Assembly (NCBI RefSeq): GCF_900104035.1
Contig: NZ_FNIT01000008.1
Location: 1-64,000 of the forward strand
Length of the DNA: 64,000 nucleotides
Source of the DNA: Aureimonas jatrophae
Lineage (GTDB): Bacteria > Pseudomonadota > Alphaproteobacteria > Rhizobiales > Rhizobiaceae
Direction: 5' to 3'
This document shows positions 34,682 through 43,704 of this stretch, piece by piece. Every line of letters starts with the position of its first letter. The first letter of the stretch is position 1. Made by a program: the position numbers and the translations under genes. Under the pieces are notes generated by a model, which was given only the letters and a program-made list of their open reading frames with translations, had not been told where the DNA came from and ran no database searches.

Positions 34682-35701
34682 TCAGCCCGCGACCTCGACG
34701 ATCGCCTTCACCAATCCCTGCTTGTCGTGGGCCCAGACGGGGATGCGGGTGGCCGCCTCGTCCAGCGTCGTGCGGTGGGTTGCCAGGCGGTCCGTCGGGA
34801 CGAGGCCGGCGCGGATCGAGGCCATGACGTGCTCGAAGTCCACCGCCAGAGCGTTGCGGCTGCCGACGAGCCGCATCTCGCGCTTGTGGAACTCGGGGTC
34901 CGAGAAGCGGATGTCGCCAGTCACGACGCTCACGAGAACCAGCGTTCCCCCGTGCCCGACATCGGCAAAGCCCGCCTGCATCGAGGCCGGGTGTCCGGTC
35001 GCGTCGAACACGACCTCGAACCCATCGCCGGCCGTCATCTCGCGCACGCGCTCGGTGCGTGCCTCGTCGGCGACCATGGCTCGGGGAAGACCGAGCGCGC
35101 TGGTGGCAAAGTCGAGGCGCTCCTGGATCGGGTCCATGATCGTGACGTCGAGCCCGGCCAGCTTGGCGAAGATCGCCGTGCCGAGGCCGATCGGCCCGGC
35201 GCCGACAACCAGCGCATGACCCTCGGTGATCTGCGAGCGACGCACGGCATGCGCGCCGATCGCCAGGAATTCCACCATCGCGGCGTCGCGCAACGACAGA
35301 TCGCCCGCCGCGATGAGGTTGCCCTCCGGCACCTCGATGCGCTCGCACAGCGCGCCGTCCCGGTGGACGCCCAGCACCTCGATCCGCATGCAGCAGTTGA
35401 AGCGACCCCGGCGGCAGGCCGCGCAGGTGCCGCAGCTGACATAGGGATTGACGACGACCGGCGTGCCCTCGGGCAGGCGTGCGCTCTGCGCGACGCGCCC
35501 GGAGACCTCGTGGCCCATCACCCGCGGATACTGGAGAAAGGGGTGCTTGCCCTCGAAGATGTGGTAGTCGGTGCCGCAAATCCCGACATGGCCAACGTCC
35601 ACCAGCGCCCATCCCTCGCGGGTCTGGCTTGGCCTCTCCCGCTCGTCCAGCGCCAGCCGGCCCGGCTCGGCGCAGACCAGCGCCCGCATCGCATGCGTCA
35701 T
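34682..35701 (-). CDS. Zinc-dependent alcohol dehydrogenase of the L-fucose locus
   Basis: The 339-residue medium-chain dehydrogenase has catalytic zinc ligands C42, H64 and E65 (ICGTDYH, MGHEVSG) and a complete structural-zinc set C90, C93, C96 and C104. GAGPIGLGT begins the nucleotide fold and MDP follows the second strand. It lies 11 bp after the ABC permease gene, so it is the last gene of the transport operon. It resembles L-galactonate/L-threonine-type dehydrogenases. A role in fucose or a related deoxy sugar is inferred from position only. Confidence 0.85.
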   Translation of the reverse strand: MTHAMRALVCAEPGRLALDERERPSQTREGWALVDVGHVGICGTDYHIFEGKHPFLQYPRVMGHEVSGRVAQSARLPEGTPVVVNPYVSCGTCAACRRGRFNCCMRIEVLGVHRDGALCERIEVPEGNLIAAGDLSLRDAAMVEFLAIGAHAVRRSQITEGHALVVGAGPIGLGTAIFAKLAGLDVTIMDPIQERLDFATSALGLPRAMVADEARTERVREMTAGDGFEVVFDATGHPASMQAGFADVGHGGTLVLVSVVTGDIRFSDPEFHKREMRLVGSRNALAVDFEHVMASIRAGLVPTDRLATHRTTLDEAATRIPVWAHDKQGLVKAIVEVAG

Positions 35702-35712
35702 CGGATCCGCTC

Positions 35713-36693
35713 CTACTGCCGGCGACGGCGCAGCTGGTCGAAGTAGACGATCACGATGATCAGTCCGCCGGTGATGATGCGCTGCCAGAAGGAATTGACG
35801 TTGAGGAGGTTGGCGCCGTTGTTGATGGTGGCGAGGATGAACGCGCCGATCAGCGGGCCCTGCACCGAGCCGACCGCGCCGAAGAGCGAGGTGCCGCCGA
35901 TCACGGAGGAGGCGATGGCCTGCAGCTCCCAGCCTTCCGCCTGCGTGGCGTTGCCCACGCCGATGCGCGCGGCCAGGAGCACGCCGACGAAGGCGGCGAA
36001 GACGGCCGAGAGCGAGTAGGCCATGTAGATCATGCGCGGCACGTTCACGCCCGACAGGCGCGCGGCCTCGGGGTTGGAGCCGACCGCGAAGAGGTAGCGC
36101 CCGAACCGGCTCATATGAAGGAAGACGTAGGCCGGCACCGCGACCAGGATCACCATCCAGAACAGGTTGGGGATGCCGAGGAAGCTCTCGCGCGAGAAGG
36201 CGTTGAAGCCCGCGTCCGTGATCGAGATCGTGGAGCCGTTGGTGATCACGAGGCCGATGCCGCGCAGCGCGGTCAGCGTCGCCAACGTGATGATGAAGGG
36301 CGGCAGGCCCATCTTCACGATGCCGAAGCCGTGGAACAGGCCGATCAGGAGACCCATGACGAGGGTCAGGATCACCGCCGCCCAGACCGGCACGCCGGCC
36401 TGCAGGAGGTAGGCGATCACCGTGGTCGAGAAGCCGACGATAGCGCCCACCGACAGGTCGATGCCCGAAGTGATGATCACGAAGGTCTGGCCGATCGCCA
36501 GGATCGCGATCATCGAGCCCTGGCGCAGGAGGTTGGCGATGTTGTTGGCGGTGGCGAAGGTCGGCGTCGCGAAGCTCAGGAACACCCAGAGCGCGACCAA
36601 GAGGCCGAGCAGCGTCAGCGCGAACAGGAAGCCGAAGTTGCGACGCGCCACGGGGGCGGCCTCCGGCGCGGCGGGGGAGGTCTGAACGGTCAT
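35713..36693 (-). CDS. Sugar ABC transporter permease (RbsC-like)
   Basis: The 326-residue permease of the ribose/xylose class (BPD_transp_2) has eight to ten helices and family signatures AIGQTFVIITSGIDLSVGAIVG and GWELQAIASSVIGGTSLFGAVGSVQGPLIGA. It forms the channel with the ATPase and binding protein encoded upstream on the same strand. Context suggests L-fucose as solute. Confidence 0.94.
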   Translation of the reverse strand: MTVQTSPAAPEAAPVARRNFGFLFALTLLGLLVALWVFLSFATPTFATANNIANLLRQGSMIAILAIGQTFVIITSGIDLSVGAIVGFSTTVIAYLLQAGVPVWAAVILTLVMGLLIGLFHGFGIVKMGLPPFIITLATLTALRGIGLVITNGSTISITDAGFNAFSRESFLGIPNLFWMVILVAVPAYVFLHMSRFGRYLFAVGSNPEAARLSGVNVPRMIYMAYSLSAVFAAFVGVLLAARIGVGNATQAEGWELQAIASSVIGGTSLFGAVGSVQGPLIGAFILATINNGANLLNVNSFWQRIITGGLIIVIVYFDQLRRRRQ

Positions 36694-36730
36694 GGGCGCC
36701 TCGCAAAACGCTCGAAGGAAGGAAGCACGG

Positions 36731-38287
36731 TCAGACCCCGATCGCCTGGGCGAGGATGGTCTCGTGACTGGTCTCGTGGAAGCCGCTGGAGCCGACGAGC
36801 CGTCCGCTGCGGAAGACGTGCAGCGTGTCGGCGAGCTCGTAGACCTCCGGCAGGTAGGAGGAGATCAGGAGGATGCCGGCGCCCTTCTGGAGAAGCTGGC
36901 CGAACAGGCGGTAGATTTCGGCCTTGGTGCCGACGTCGACGCCCACCGTCGGCTCGTCGAAGATGAAGAGCTCGGCACCGTGGGCGAGCCACTTGCCGAT
37001 CACGATCTTCTGCTGGTTGCCGCCCGACATGGCCGAGGCGAGCGTGCGGCGGCTCGGCGTCTTGATCGCGAGATCGCGGATCTGCCGGTCGGCCTCCTCG
37101 GCCTCGCGGCGGCGCGAGATCGTGAGGCCGCTCGTCACGCGGTCGTAGATCGGGAGGTTCAGGTTGAGGCCGATCGGCAGGTTGAGGGCGAGGCCCTGGT
37201 CGCGCCGCGACTCGGGCGCGAGCGCGAGGCCGAGGTCGATCGCCTGGCGCTCGGAGCGGATGTCGACCGGCTTGTTCTTCCAGAAGATCTCGCCCGCGGT
37301 CTTCGGGTTGCGACCAAACAGCGAGAGCGCGAACTCCGAGCGCCCCGCGCCGATCAGGCCGTAGAGCCCGACGATCTCGCCGCGCCGAACGGTCAGCGAG
37401 ACGTCCTCGAAGCCCTTGCCCGAGAGATGGCGCGCCTCGATCAGCGGCTCCCCGATCGCGACCTTGTCCTTGTGATAGATCTGGTCGAGCGAGCGGTTGA
37501 TCATCAGCGAGACGAGTTCGGCGTCGTTCGTCTCGCGGATGTTGCGCGTTCCCACATGGGTGCCGTCGCGCAGCACCGACACGCGGTCGGCCAGCTCGAA
37601 CACCTCCTCCATGCGGTGGCTGATGTAGACGATCGTGACGCCCTCGCTCTTGAGGCGGCGGATCAGCGTGAAGAGCTGGGCGGCCTCCTGGCGCGTCAGG
37701 TAGGCGGTGGGCTCGTCGAAGATGATGAAGCGCGTGCCGCGCAGCGAGGCTCTGGCGGTGGCGACCAACTGCTGCTGGCCGATCGTCAGGCTGCCGAGCT
37801 CGGCGGTGGCCGGCAGGCGGAAGCCCATGTCGTCGAGGATGACCTGTGCGGCGCGGTTCATCTCGCGCTTGCGAAGCAGGCCGCCGCGCACGCTCTCGTC
37901 GCCCAGGAAGATGTTGGCGGCCACCGACAGGTGGCGGCACAGAACGACCTCCTGGTGGACGGCGTTGATGCCGTGGTCGATCGCCTCCTGCGGGGTGGCG
38001 AGCGCGACGGGGGCGCCGCGCCAGACGATCTCGCCGCCCGAGCGACGGATGACGCCGGTCAGAAGCTTGATCAGCGTCGACTTGCCGGCGCCGTTCTCGC
38101 CGACGATCGCGTGGATCTCGCCGGCACGGAACGAGAGCGAACAGGGCTTGAGCGCGAGAACCTGGCCGTAGCGCTTCTCGAGGCCGCGCAGTTCCAGGAT
38201 GGTCTCGCCGGCGGCCACGGGCGGCTCGGCGGGCGCGGCGTGTTCGCCGGCCGGTCGCGGATCGAGGGGGGAGGGCGCTGTGGTCAA
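36731..38287 (-). CDS. Sugar ABC transporter ATPase, duplicated (RbsA-like)
   Basis: The 518-residue protein contains two fused ATPase domains. The first has Walker [10 protein letters not shown], a divergent signature (LTIGQQQLV) and Walker B FIIFDEPTA. The second has a degenerate P-loop region GLIGAGRSE and signature MSGGNQQKIVIGK, then LFIFDEPT. The start is TTG 38287, chosen because AAGGAGG lies six bases upstream; the longer frame has no ribosome site. It drives uptake with the adjoining permease. Confidence 0.94.
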   Translation of the reverse strand: MTTAPSPLDPRPAGEHAAPAEPPVAAGETILELRGLEKRYGQVLALKPCSLSFRAGEIHAIVGENGAGKSTLIKLLTGVIRRSGGEIVWRGAPVALATPQEAIDHGINAVHQEVVLCRHLSVAANIFLGDESVRGGLLRKREMNRAAQVILDDMGFRLPATAELGSLTIGQQQLVATARASLRGTRFIIFDEPTAYLTRQEAAQLFTLIRRLKSEGVTIVYISHRMEEVFELADRVSVLRDGTHVGTRNIRETNDAELVSLMINRSLDQIYHKDKVAIGEPLIEARHLSGKGFEDVSLTVRRGEIVGLYGLIGAGRSEFALSLFGRNPKTAGEIFWKNKPVDIRSERQAIDLGLALAPESRRDQGLALNLPIGLNLNLPIYDRVTSGLTISRRREAEEADRQIRDLAIKTPSRRTLASAMSGGNQQKIVIGKWLAHGAELFIFDEPTVGVDVGTKAEIYRLFGQLLQKGAGILLISSYLPEVYELADTLHVFRSGRLVGSSGFHETSHETILAQAIGV

Positions 38288-38376
38288 GGAATGCCTCCTT
38301 CGAGCAGGGGCCTGCGAGCGGGGCCGCATCGCGGGCGGCCTCCCTGTCTCGCCTTGCCCCGCAAGGGGGCGAGAAA

Positions 38377-38436
38377 GCCGGGGCGCTTCACAGCCCCGGC
38401 CCTTCGTGACGGCCGCCAACCCGGTCGGCGGCCGTC
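38377..38436 (-). terminator. Tandem perfect hairpins between binding-protein and ATPase genes
   Basis: GCCGGGGC/GCCCCGGC (38377-38384 with 38393-38400) and GACGGCCGCC/GGCGGCCGTC (38408-38417 with 38427-38436) form two perfect stems, with no U-tract. In a binding-protein-first operon such structures usually stabilise the upstream mRNA and reduce downstream transcription. Confidence 0.65.
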
Positions 38437-38452
38437 TGTCAGCCCGTCGCGG

Positions 38453-39436
38453 TCAGTTGACCTTCGGGTTGAGGAGTTCCTGCGAGCGCTGGTCCATCAT
38501 GTTGGCCGTCGTGATCAGGTTCGCGCCGGTGTCGACGTTCTTGGCTACGCTCTCCTTCTTGGAGACAGCAAGCGCGGTCTTGATGCCGTCGTAGCCCATC
38601 CGGTACGGATCCTGGACCACGAGGGCCGAGATCACGCCGTCCTTCAGGAAGCCGACGAGACGCTCGTCCGAGTCGAAGCCGACCAGGGCCACCTTGTCCT
38701 TGACGCCGTTCTCGGCGACCGCCTGCCCGGCACCCTGCGCCATGATCAGGTTCGAGGCGAAGATGCCGACGAGGTTTGGGTTGGCGGTGAGAAGGTCGGT
38801 CGTGATGTTGAGACCGGTGGCCGCCTGGCCGTCGGCGTAGCGGTCGGCGACGAGCTTGAGACCCGGATACTTGGCGAGCTCCTCGGTGAAGCCCTTCTTG
38901 CGCTCCTCCAGCGAGCCGGCGTTCGGCGCGTTGGTGATCAGCGCGACGTCGCCCTCTTCCTTGCCGGTCTTGGCTTTGATCGCCTCGGCGAGGCCGCGCG
39001 CGGCGATGCGTCCGCCCTCGACGTTGTCGGTGGTGAGGAACGACGAGAAGGCGTCGGTCTCGGCCGAGGAGTCGATGCCGACGATCGGAACGGACTTGGC
39101 GGCCTCGGTGATCGGGGCGCCGAGCGCGGTGCGCTCGGTCGGCGCGATCACGACCGCGGCCGGCGAGCCCGCCACCGCGTTCTCAAGGATCGAGATCTGG
39201 CCGTTGATGTCGGTCTCGGCCTGGGCGCCGAGCTCGGGCACGTTGACGCCGAGATCCTTGCCCGCCTGCCGGGCGCCGGCCAGGACGATCTGCCAGTAGA
39301 AGGAGGTCGTGTCCTTCACGATGATCGGGATGGTGGGCTGCTGGGCCAGGGCCGGACCGCCGGGCAGGACAAAGGCGGCGGCCAGAAGGGCGACGCTGGC
39401 CAGGGCCGCGCGGCGGGTCGGAAGGCGGGACTGCAT
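38453..39436 (-). CDS. Sugar ABC transporter substrate-binding protein (RbsB-like)
   Basis: The 327-residue periplasmic protein has a Tat-like or long signal peptide (RRAALASVALLAAAFVLPGGPALA-QQ). A peripla_BP_4 fold follows with IPIIVKDTTSFYWQIVLAGARQAGKDLGV, IAPTERTALGAPITEA and NVEGGRIAARGL. It captures the sugar carried by this operon, most likely L-fucose. Its promoter region holds GTACG palindromes. Confidence 0.92.
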   Translation of the reverse strand: MQSRLPTRRAALASVALLAAAFVLPGGPALAQQPTIPIIVKDTTSFYWQIVLAGARQAGKDLGVNVPELGAQAETDINGQISILENAVAGSPAAVVIAPTERTALGAPITEAAKSVPIVGIDSSAETDAFSSFLTTDNVEGGRIAARGLAEAIKAKTGKEEGDVALITNAPNAGSLEERKKGFTEELAKYPGLKLVADRYADGQAATGLNITTDLLTANPNLVGIFASNLIMAQGAGQAVAENGVKDKVALVGFDSDERLVGFLKDGVISALVVQDPYRMGYDGIKTALAVSKKESVAKNVDTGANLITTANMMDQRSQELLNPKVN

Positions 39437-39460
39437 CGGAATGGTTCCTCCTTGAGAAAG

Positions 39461-39512
39461 CGTACGTATCCGCCGGGTCGGCCCGGTTCTTTCTGGATAT
39501 CGTACGGGTACG
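39461..39512. promoter_or_regulatory. GTACG-type palindromes upstream of the fucose transport operon
   Basis: CGTACG at 39461-39466 and the palindrome CGTAC-GG-GTACG at 39501-39512 lie 25-76 bp upstream of the binding-protein start. The outer sequences GTACGTATCC and GGATATCGTAC also form an imperfect inverted repeat. Two-site symmetry of this kind suits a GntR or LacI repressor. The GntR-like gene at 41154 is the nearest candidate. Confidence 0.5.
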
Positions 39513-39555
39513 CTAGCGGCTTCCGCGATTCTCCGCAAGCCGTTTCAACACAGTT

Positions 39556-40002
39556 TCATTTTGGAACAGAATTTCCAATAAGTACACCCGTCGTCAGGAT
39601 CAGATTGCCGTAGAGCCGGCGCTCGCCGGTGGCGACAATCAGCTGGGCGCGGCGGGCGCGCTCATAGAAGGCGAAGCGCTCGATCGGCTCGATCGGAAAG
39701 TCGCCGCCCGACAGCCGGGCGATCGCGTCGGCAAAGAGATCGGTGATCGGCGGCACCTCGTCGGGCCGGTCCACGACGGCCATGCGGAAGGCGGCCCGGT
39801 CCACGAACGTGTCGAGCGGCAGGTGGGTCAGGATGGCTTCCGCGGCTTCCACGGCGTCGATGCCGTCGAGGCGTACGACGCGCGGGCCGAGCGAGTGGGA
39901 CGGGAAGTTCGCATCGGCGATCACGACCTCGTCGCCATGTCCGAGCGACCGGAGCGCGTGGAGAAGGTCGGGGCCGAGCAGGGGGTGGACGTGGCGCAGC
40001 AT
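39556..40002 (-). CDS. fucU: L-fucose mutarotase (RbsD/FucU family)
   Basis: The 148-residue enzyme interconverts the alpha and beta anomers of L-fucose. It shows the FucU pattern: MLRHVHPLLGPDLLHALRSLGHGDEVVIADANFPSHSLG, with the catalytic His22 in GHGD, and later FYERARRAQLIVATGERRLYGNLILTTGV. Length is usual. It lies 20 bp downstream of the aldo/keto reductase gene, which uses one anomer. Confidence 0.92.
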   Translation of the reverse strand: MLRHVHPLLGPDLLHALRSLGHGDEVVIADANFPSHSLGPRVVRLDGIDAVEAAEAILTHLPLDTFVDRAAFRMAVVDRPDEVPPITDLFADAIARLSGGDFPIEPIERFAFYERARRAQLIVATGERRLYGNLILTTGVLIGNSVPK

Positions 40003-40022
40003 GGGAAGGCCTCCTGGAACGC

Positions 40023-41012
40023 TTATCGGTTGATCGTGTGGGGCTCGAAGGCGGCAAAACGCGCGGGCTCGATCGCGGGAGCGAAGCCGGCGAGGTTGCG
40101 CTGCAGGCTTTCGGGACGCCCGGTGCCGAGAAGGATGCTGGCCACCGCCGGCTCGTTGAGCGGAAACTGGAGGGCGGCGCGGCTGAGCGGGATGCCCTCG
40201 CGCTCGGCGACCTCTTCCAGGCCTCGCACCGCCGCGAGAACCTCCTCGTTGGCCGGTCCGTAGTCGAAGTTCGCGCCCTCGCGCGCGCCGGTGGCCAGGA
40301 TGCCGGAGTTGAAGACGCCGCCGACCACGATCGAGGTGCCGTGCTGGCGGCAGAGCGGCAGAAGCTCGCGCTCGGCCGCGCGGTCGAGCAGCGTGTAGCG
40401 GCCGGCGAGAAGGATGCAGTCGAGCGGCGCCTCGCGCAAGACCGTGAGGCAGACGTCGACCTCGTTGACGCCGAGCCCGTAGGCACCGATCACGCCGCTG
40501 CTCTTCAGCTCTTCCAACGCCTTCAGCCCGGAACCGAAGAGCTGGCCGAGATGCGTGCGCGTCAGCTCCGGCCCATGCGTGTAGACGCCGATGTCGTGGA
40601 CGAAGAGAATGTCGATGCGGTTGAGCCCGAGCCGGGCGTAGCTCGATTCCACCGAGCGCATGATCGCATCGTAGCTGTAGTCGTATTCCACCGCGAAGGG
40701 CAGGGGATCGACGTAGCCGAGGCCCGGCAGGTCCTCGCCGGGCGCGGGCCGCAGGCGCCGGCCGACCTTGGTGGACAGGACGAACGCGTCGCGCGGCTTC
40801 TCCTGGAGGAAGTCGCCCATGCGGCGCTCCGACAGGCCGAACCCGTAGAAGGGCGCGGTGTCGAAGTAGCGGATCCCGGCTTCCCAGGCGCCGTCCATCA
40901 CCGCCATGGCGTCCTCGCGCGGCACGGCGCGGTAGAGGTTGCCGAGCGCGGCGCCGCCCAGGCTGATCTCCGTGATCTCGAGCGCCGTTCGGCCGATTCG
41001 CCGCTTGTTCAT
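40023..41012 (-). CDS. Aldo/keto reductase, probable L-fucose (D-threo-aldose) 1-dehydrogenase
   Basis: The 329-residue NAD(P)-dependent enzyme has the AKR tetrad D51 and Y56 (YFDTAPFYGFGLSERRMG), K82 (LSTKVGR) and a His in ILFVHDI. The family includes D-threo-aldose 1-dehydrogenase, which oxidises L-fucose to L-fuconolactone. Pairing with FucU and L-fuconate dehydratase supports that reaction here. The gene leads the minus-strand operon and is divergent from the GntR-type regulator. Confidence 0.88.
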   Translation of the reverse strand: MNKRRIGRTALEITEISLGGAALGNLYRAVPREDAMAVMDGAWEAGIRYFDTAPFYGFGLSERRMGDFLQEKPRDAFVLSTKVGRRLRPAPGEDLPGLGYVDPLPFAVEYDYSYDAIMRSVESSYARLGLNRIDILFVHDIGVYTHGPELTRTHLGQLFGSGLKALEELKSSGVIGAYGLGVNEVDVCLTVLREAPLDCILLAGRYTLLDRAAERELLPLCRQHGTSIVVGGVFNSGILATGAREGANFDYGPANEEVLAAVRGLEEVAEREGIPLSRAALQFPLNEPAVASILLGTGRPESLQRNLAGFAPAIEPARFAAFEPHTINR

Positions 41013-41153
41013 CGCCTGGTTCCTCCTCGCGCGCCCGGTTGGAGCGCGGCGGCAGGTCTATCCCACCTGTCTTTCATCGACAAGGAACCAAGGCTGTCGT
41101 AATCAATCGGTTTCCCAAGCGCGGTTCCGGCCGCGCGATCCTGCGCATTCCCG

Positions 41154-42095
41154 ATGGCCAAACCCAACACGCTCTTCAAGGACGCCTACAACCGCGCCCT
41201 CGCGCTTCTCTCGCAGGACGGCGAACTCCCCTCGGAAGGGGCGCTCGCCCGCCAGCTCGCGGTCAGCCGCACCACCGTGCGCGCGGTTCTGGCCCGCATG
41301 GCGGACGGGGGGATCCTGAGCGTGGAAGGCGGCCGCAAGGCGATGATCCGCCGGCCCACGGCCGCCGACCGCTTTCCCGCCGACGAGACCGACCCGCTGG
41401 ATCAGATCATCGAGCGCGGCTTCATGCAGCGCATCCTGCAAGGGGGCGCGCAGCCGGGCGACGCGATCGGCGAGGCGGACCTGGCGCGCGAGCTCGGCGT
41501 GGGCGTTTCGGCGGTGCGCGAGTTCCTGATCCGCTTCTCGCGCTTCGGCCTGATCGAGAAGCGGCGCAACAGCCAATGGGTGCTGAAGGGTTTCACACGC
41601 GGCTTCGCGCTAGAGCTGACGGAGGTGCGCGAGCTGTTCGAGCTGCGCTCCGTGCTGGCCTTCGTGGAACTGCCCGATACGCACCCGGCCTGGGCGTCGC
41701 TGGCGGAGATCGAGGAGGAGCATCGCGCGTTGCTGCCGCGCGTCGAGGAGCAGCGCGCCGCCTTCTCGCGGCTCGACGAGCGCTTCCATCGCCTGATCCA
41801 CGAGGCGTCCGGCAACCGCTTCGTGATCGACTTCTACGACGTGATCGCCATGATCTTCCACTACCACTACCAGTGGAACAAGCAGGGCGAGGCGGAGCGC
41901 AACCGTCAGGCGCTGGCGGAGCATCTCGACATCATCGCCGCGTTGCGCGCGCGCAACGCCATGGAGGTCGAGTTCTACGGCCGCCGGCACCTGCGCTCGG
42001 CGCGCGAGACGCTTCTGCGCTCGATCCCCCCGGCCGCGGGCGAGGCGGCCGAAGGGGAAGACGCGTCCCGGCCTCAGGCGGCCGTCACGTCCTGA
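41154..42095 (+). CDS. GntR-family regulator with two winged helices and an FCD domain
   Basis: The 313-residue protein has a first winged helix at about 8-60 (LPSEGALARQLAVSRTTVRAVLARMADGGILSVEGG) and a second at about 83-147 (AIGEADLARELGVGVSAVREFLIRFSRFGLIEKR). An FCD ligand domain at about 155-290 follows, with its metal-site pattern D...H...H (DERFHRLIH, AEHLDIIAAL, RRHL). The usual family form has a single winged helix. It probably controls the divergent fucose operon. Its 3' end overlaps the convergent hydrolase gene by 22 bp. Confidence 0.85.
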   Translation: MAKPNTLFKDAYNRALALLSQDGELPSEGALARQLAVSRTTVRAVLARMADGGILSVEGGRKAMIRRPTAADRFPADETDPLDQIIERGFMQRILQGGAQPGDAIGEADLARELGVGVSAVREFLIRFSRFGLIEKRRNSQWVLKGFTRGFALELTEVRELFELRSVLAFVELPDTHPAWASLAEIEEEHRALLPRVEEQRAAFSRLDERFHRLIHEASGNRFVIDFYDVIAMIFHYHYQWNKQGEAERNRQALAEHLDIIAALRARNAMEVEFYGRRHLRSARETLLRSIPPAAGEAAEGEDASRPQAAVTS

Positions 42096-42919
42096 CGCTG
42101 CTCGCCGAGGCCCTCGACGCCGAGACGTACCACCTGGCCGGGCTTGAGATAGACGGGCTCGGGCTTGATGCCCATGCCGACGCCCGGCGGCGTGCCGGTG
42201 GTGATCACGTCGCCCGGCTGCAGGCTCATGAACTGCGAGAGGTAGGACACGACGTGCGCGACGCCGAAGATCATGGTGCGTGTCGAGCCGTCCTGGTAGC
42301 GATGGCCGTCGACCTCGAGCCACATGGAAAGGTCCTGCGGGTCAGCGACCTCGTCGCGCGTCACGAGCCAGGGACCGATGGGCCCGAACGTGTCGGCCGA
42401 CTTGCCCTTGGTCCACTGGCCGCCGCGCTCGGTCTGGAAGGCGCGCTCCGACAGGTCGTTGACGACGCAGTAGCCCGCCACGAAGCGGAGCGCCTCGCTC
42501 TCCTCGACGTAGCGCGCCTCGCGGCCGATCACGACGCCGAGCTCGACCTCCCAGTCGGTCTTCACCGAGTTGCGCGGGATCAGGATGCCGTCGTTGGGGC
42601 CGGTGATGGCGCTGGTCGCCTTCATGAAGATGATCGGCTCGGCCGGGATCGGCGCGCCGGTCTCGGCGGCGTGGTCGGCGTAGTTCAACCCGATGCAGAT
42701 GAACTTGCCGACGCGCCCGACGCAGGCGCCCATGCGCACGCCGTCCGGCACGGCGGGAAGCGCGGCCGGATCGAGCGCCCGGATGCGCGCCAGGCCCTCG
42801 TCCGACAGCACGTCACCCGCGATGTCCTCGACATGGCCGGACAGGTCGCGCAGCGTTCCGGTGCTGTCGAGGAGGCCGGGCTTCTCGTGGCCGCGCTCGC
42901 CGTATCGCAGGAGCTTCAT
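42074..42919 (-). CDS. FAH-family hydrolase, probable 2,4-diketo-3-deoxy-L-fuconate hydrolase
   Basis: The 281-residue metal-dependent fumarylacetoacetate-hydrolase-type enzyme has KFICIGLNYADHAAETG, the E-x-E metal site VELGVVIGRE with DWE, and the lysine in KGKSADTFGPIGPW. Relatives cleave 2,4-diketo-3-deoxy-sugar acids to pyruvate and lactate. Neighbouring fuconate genes suggest the L-fuconate derivative. It follows the SDR gene by 19 bp on the same strand. Confidence 0.85.
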   Translation of the reverse strand: MKLLRYGERGHEKPGLLDSTGTLRDLSGHVEDIAGDVLSDEGLARIRALDPAALPAVPDGVRMGACVGRVGKFICIGLNYADHAAETGAPIPAEPIIFMKATSAITGPNDGILIPRNSVKTDWEVELGVVIGREARYVEESEALRFVAGYCVVNDLSERAFQTERGGQWTKGKSADTFGPIGPWLVTRDEVADPQDLSMWLEVDGHRYQDGSTRTMIFGVAHVVSYLSQFMSLQPGDVITTGTPPGVGMGIKPEPVYLKPGQVVRLGVEGLGEQRQDVTAA

Positions 42920-42938
42920 GGGATGTCCTCTCCGGGGG

Positions 42939-43682
42939 TCAGATGTTGGTCCAGCCGCCGTCGATCGCGAGCGCCTGGCCCGAGACGAAGGCGGATTCCG
43001 GCGCCGCGAGATAGGCCGCGAGCGCGGCGATCTCGTCGGGCGTGCCGATGCGGCCCATGGGCTGGCGCGCGATGAAGGCGCGGCGTGCGGCGTCCGCGTC
43101 GCCGGTGGCCTCCAGGCGCTGCTGCAGCGAGGGACTCTCCACGGTGCCCGGACAGATCGCGTTGCAGCGAATGCCTTGCGCCACGAAATCGGCCGCGACC
43201 GACTTGGTGAGGCCGATCACGGCGGCCTTGGAGGCGCCATAGACGAAGCGGTTCGGCACCGCGATCATCGAGGACGCGACCGAGGCGATGTTGATGATCG
43301 ACCCGCCGCCGCCCGCCACCATGCCGGGCAGGAAGGCCCGCACCATGCGATAGGTCGACTTGACGTTGAGCGCGAACGAGAAGTCGAAGTCCGCTTCCTC
43401 GCAGTCGAGGATCGTGCCGGCGTGAACGAAGCCCGCGCAGTTGAAGAGGATGTCGGTGCGGCCTGCCGCGGCCGCGAGATCGCGCACCGCCCCGTCGTCC
43501 AGCACGTCCACTACGCGCGTCGTGATCCCGTGCGCGCCCGCCAGCTCGGCGAGCTTCTCGCCGTTGATGTCGCAGGCGATCACCTCGGCGCCCTCCTGCG
43601 CGAAGCGCAGCGCGGTCGCGCGGCCGATGCCCTGGGCTGCGGCGGTGACGACGGCCCTCAGGCCCTCCAGGCGTGCGGTCAT
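42939..43682 (-). CDS. SDR, probable 2-keto-3-deoxy-L-fuconate dehydrogenase
   Basis: The 247-residue classical SDR has VTAAAQGIGRATA as cofactor loop, an acidic ACDIN after the second strand (NAD preference), FNCAGFVH, and catalytic S...YGASKAA. The C-terminal SAFVSGQALAIDGGWTNI is typical. In the oxidative fucose route such an enzyme makes the 2,4-diketo acid that the next gene product cleaves. The function is inferred from context. Confidence 0.87.
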   Translation of the reverse strand: MTARLEGLRAVVTAAAQGIGRATALRFAQEGAEVIACDINGEKLAELAGAHGITTRVVDVLDDGAVRDLAAAAGRTDILFNCAGFVHAGTILDCEEADFDFSFALNVKSTYRMVRAFLPGMVAGGGGSIINIASVASSMIAVPNRFVYGASKAAVIGLTKSVAADFVAQGIRCNAICPGTVESPSLQQRLEATGDADAARRAFIARQPMGRIGTPDEIAALAAYLAAPESAFVSGQALAIDGGWTNI

Positions 43683-43704
43683 CGCTCGAACCCTCCCGTT
43701 TCAT

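Noticed and set aside
36692-39613. A plus-strand open frame of about 970 codons opposite the fucose importer genes
   Set aside because: Antisense of conserved ABC transporter genes; composition typical of a GC-driven shadow frame.
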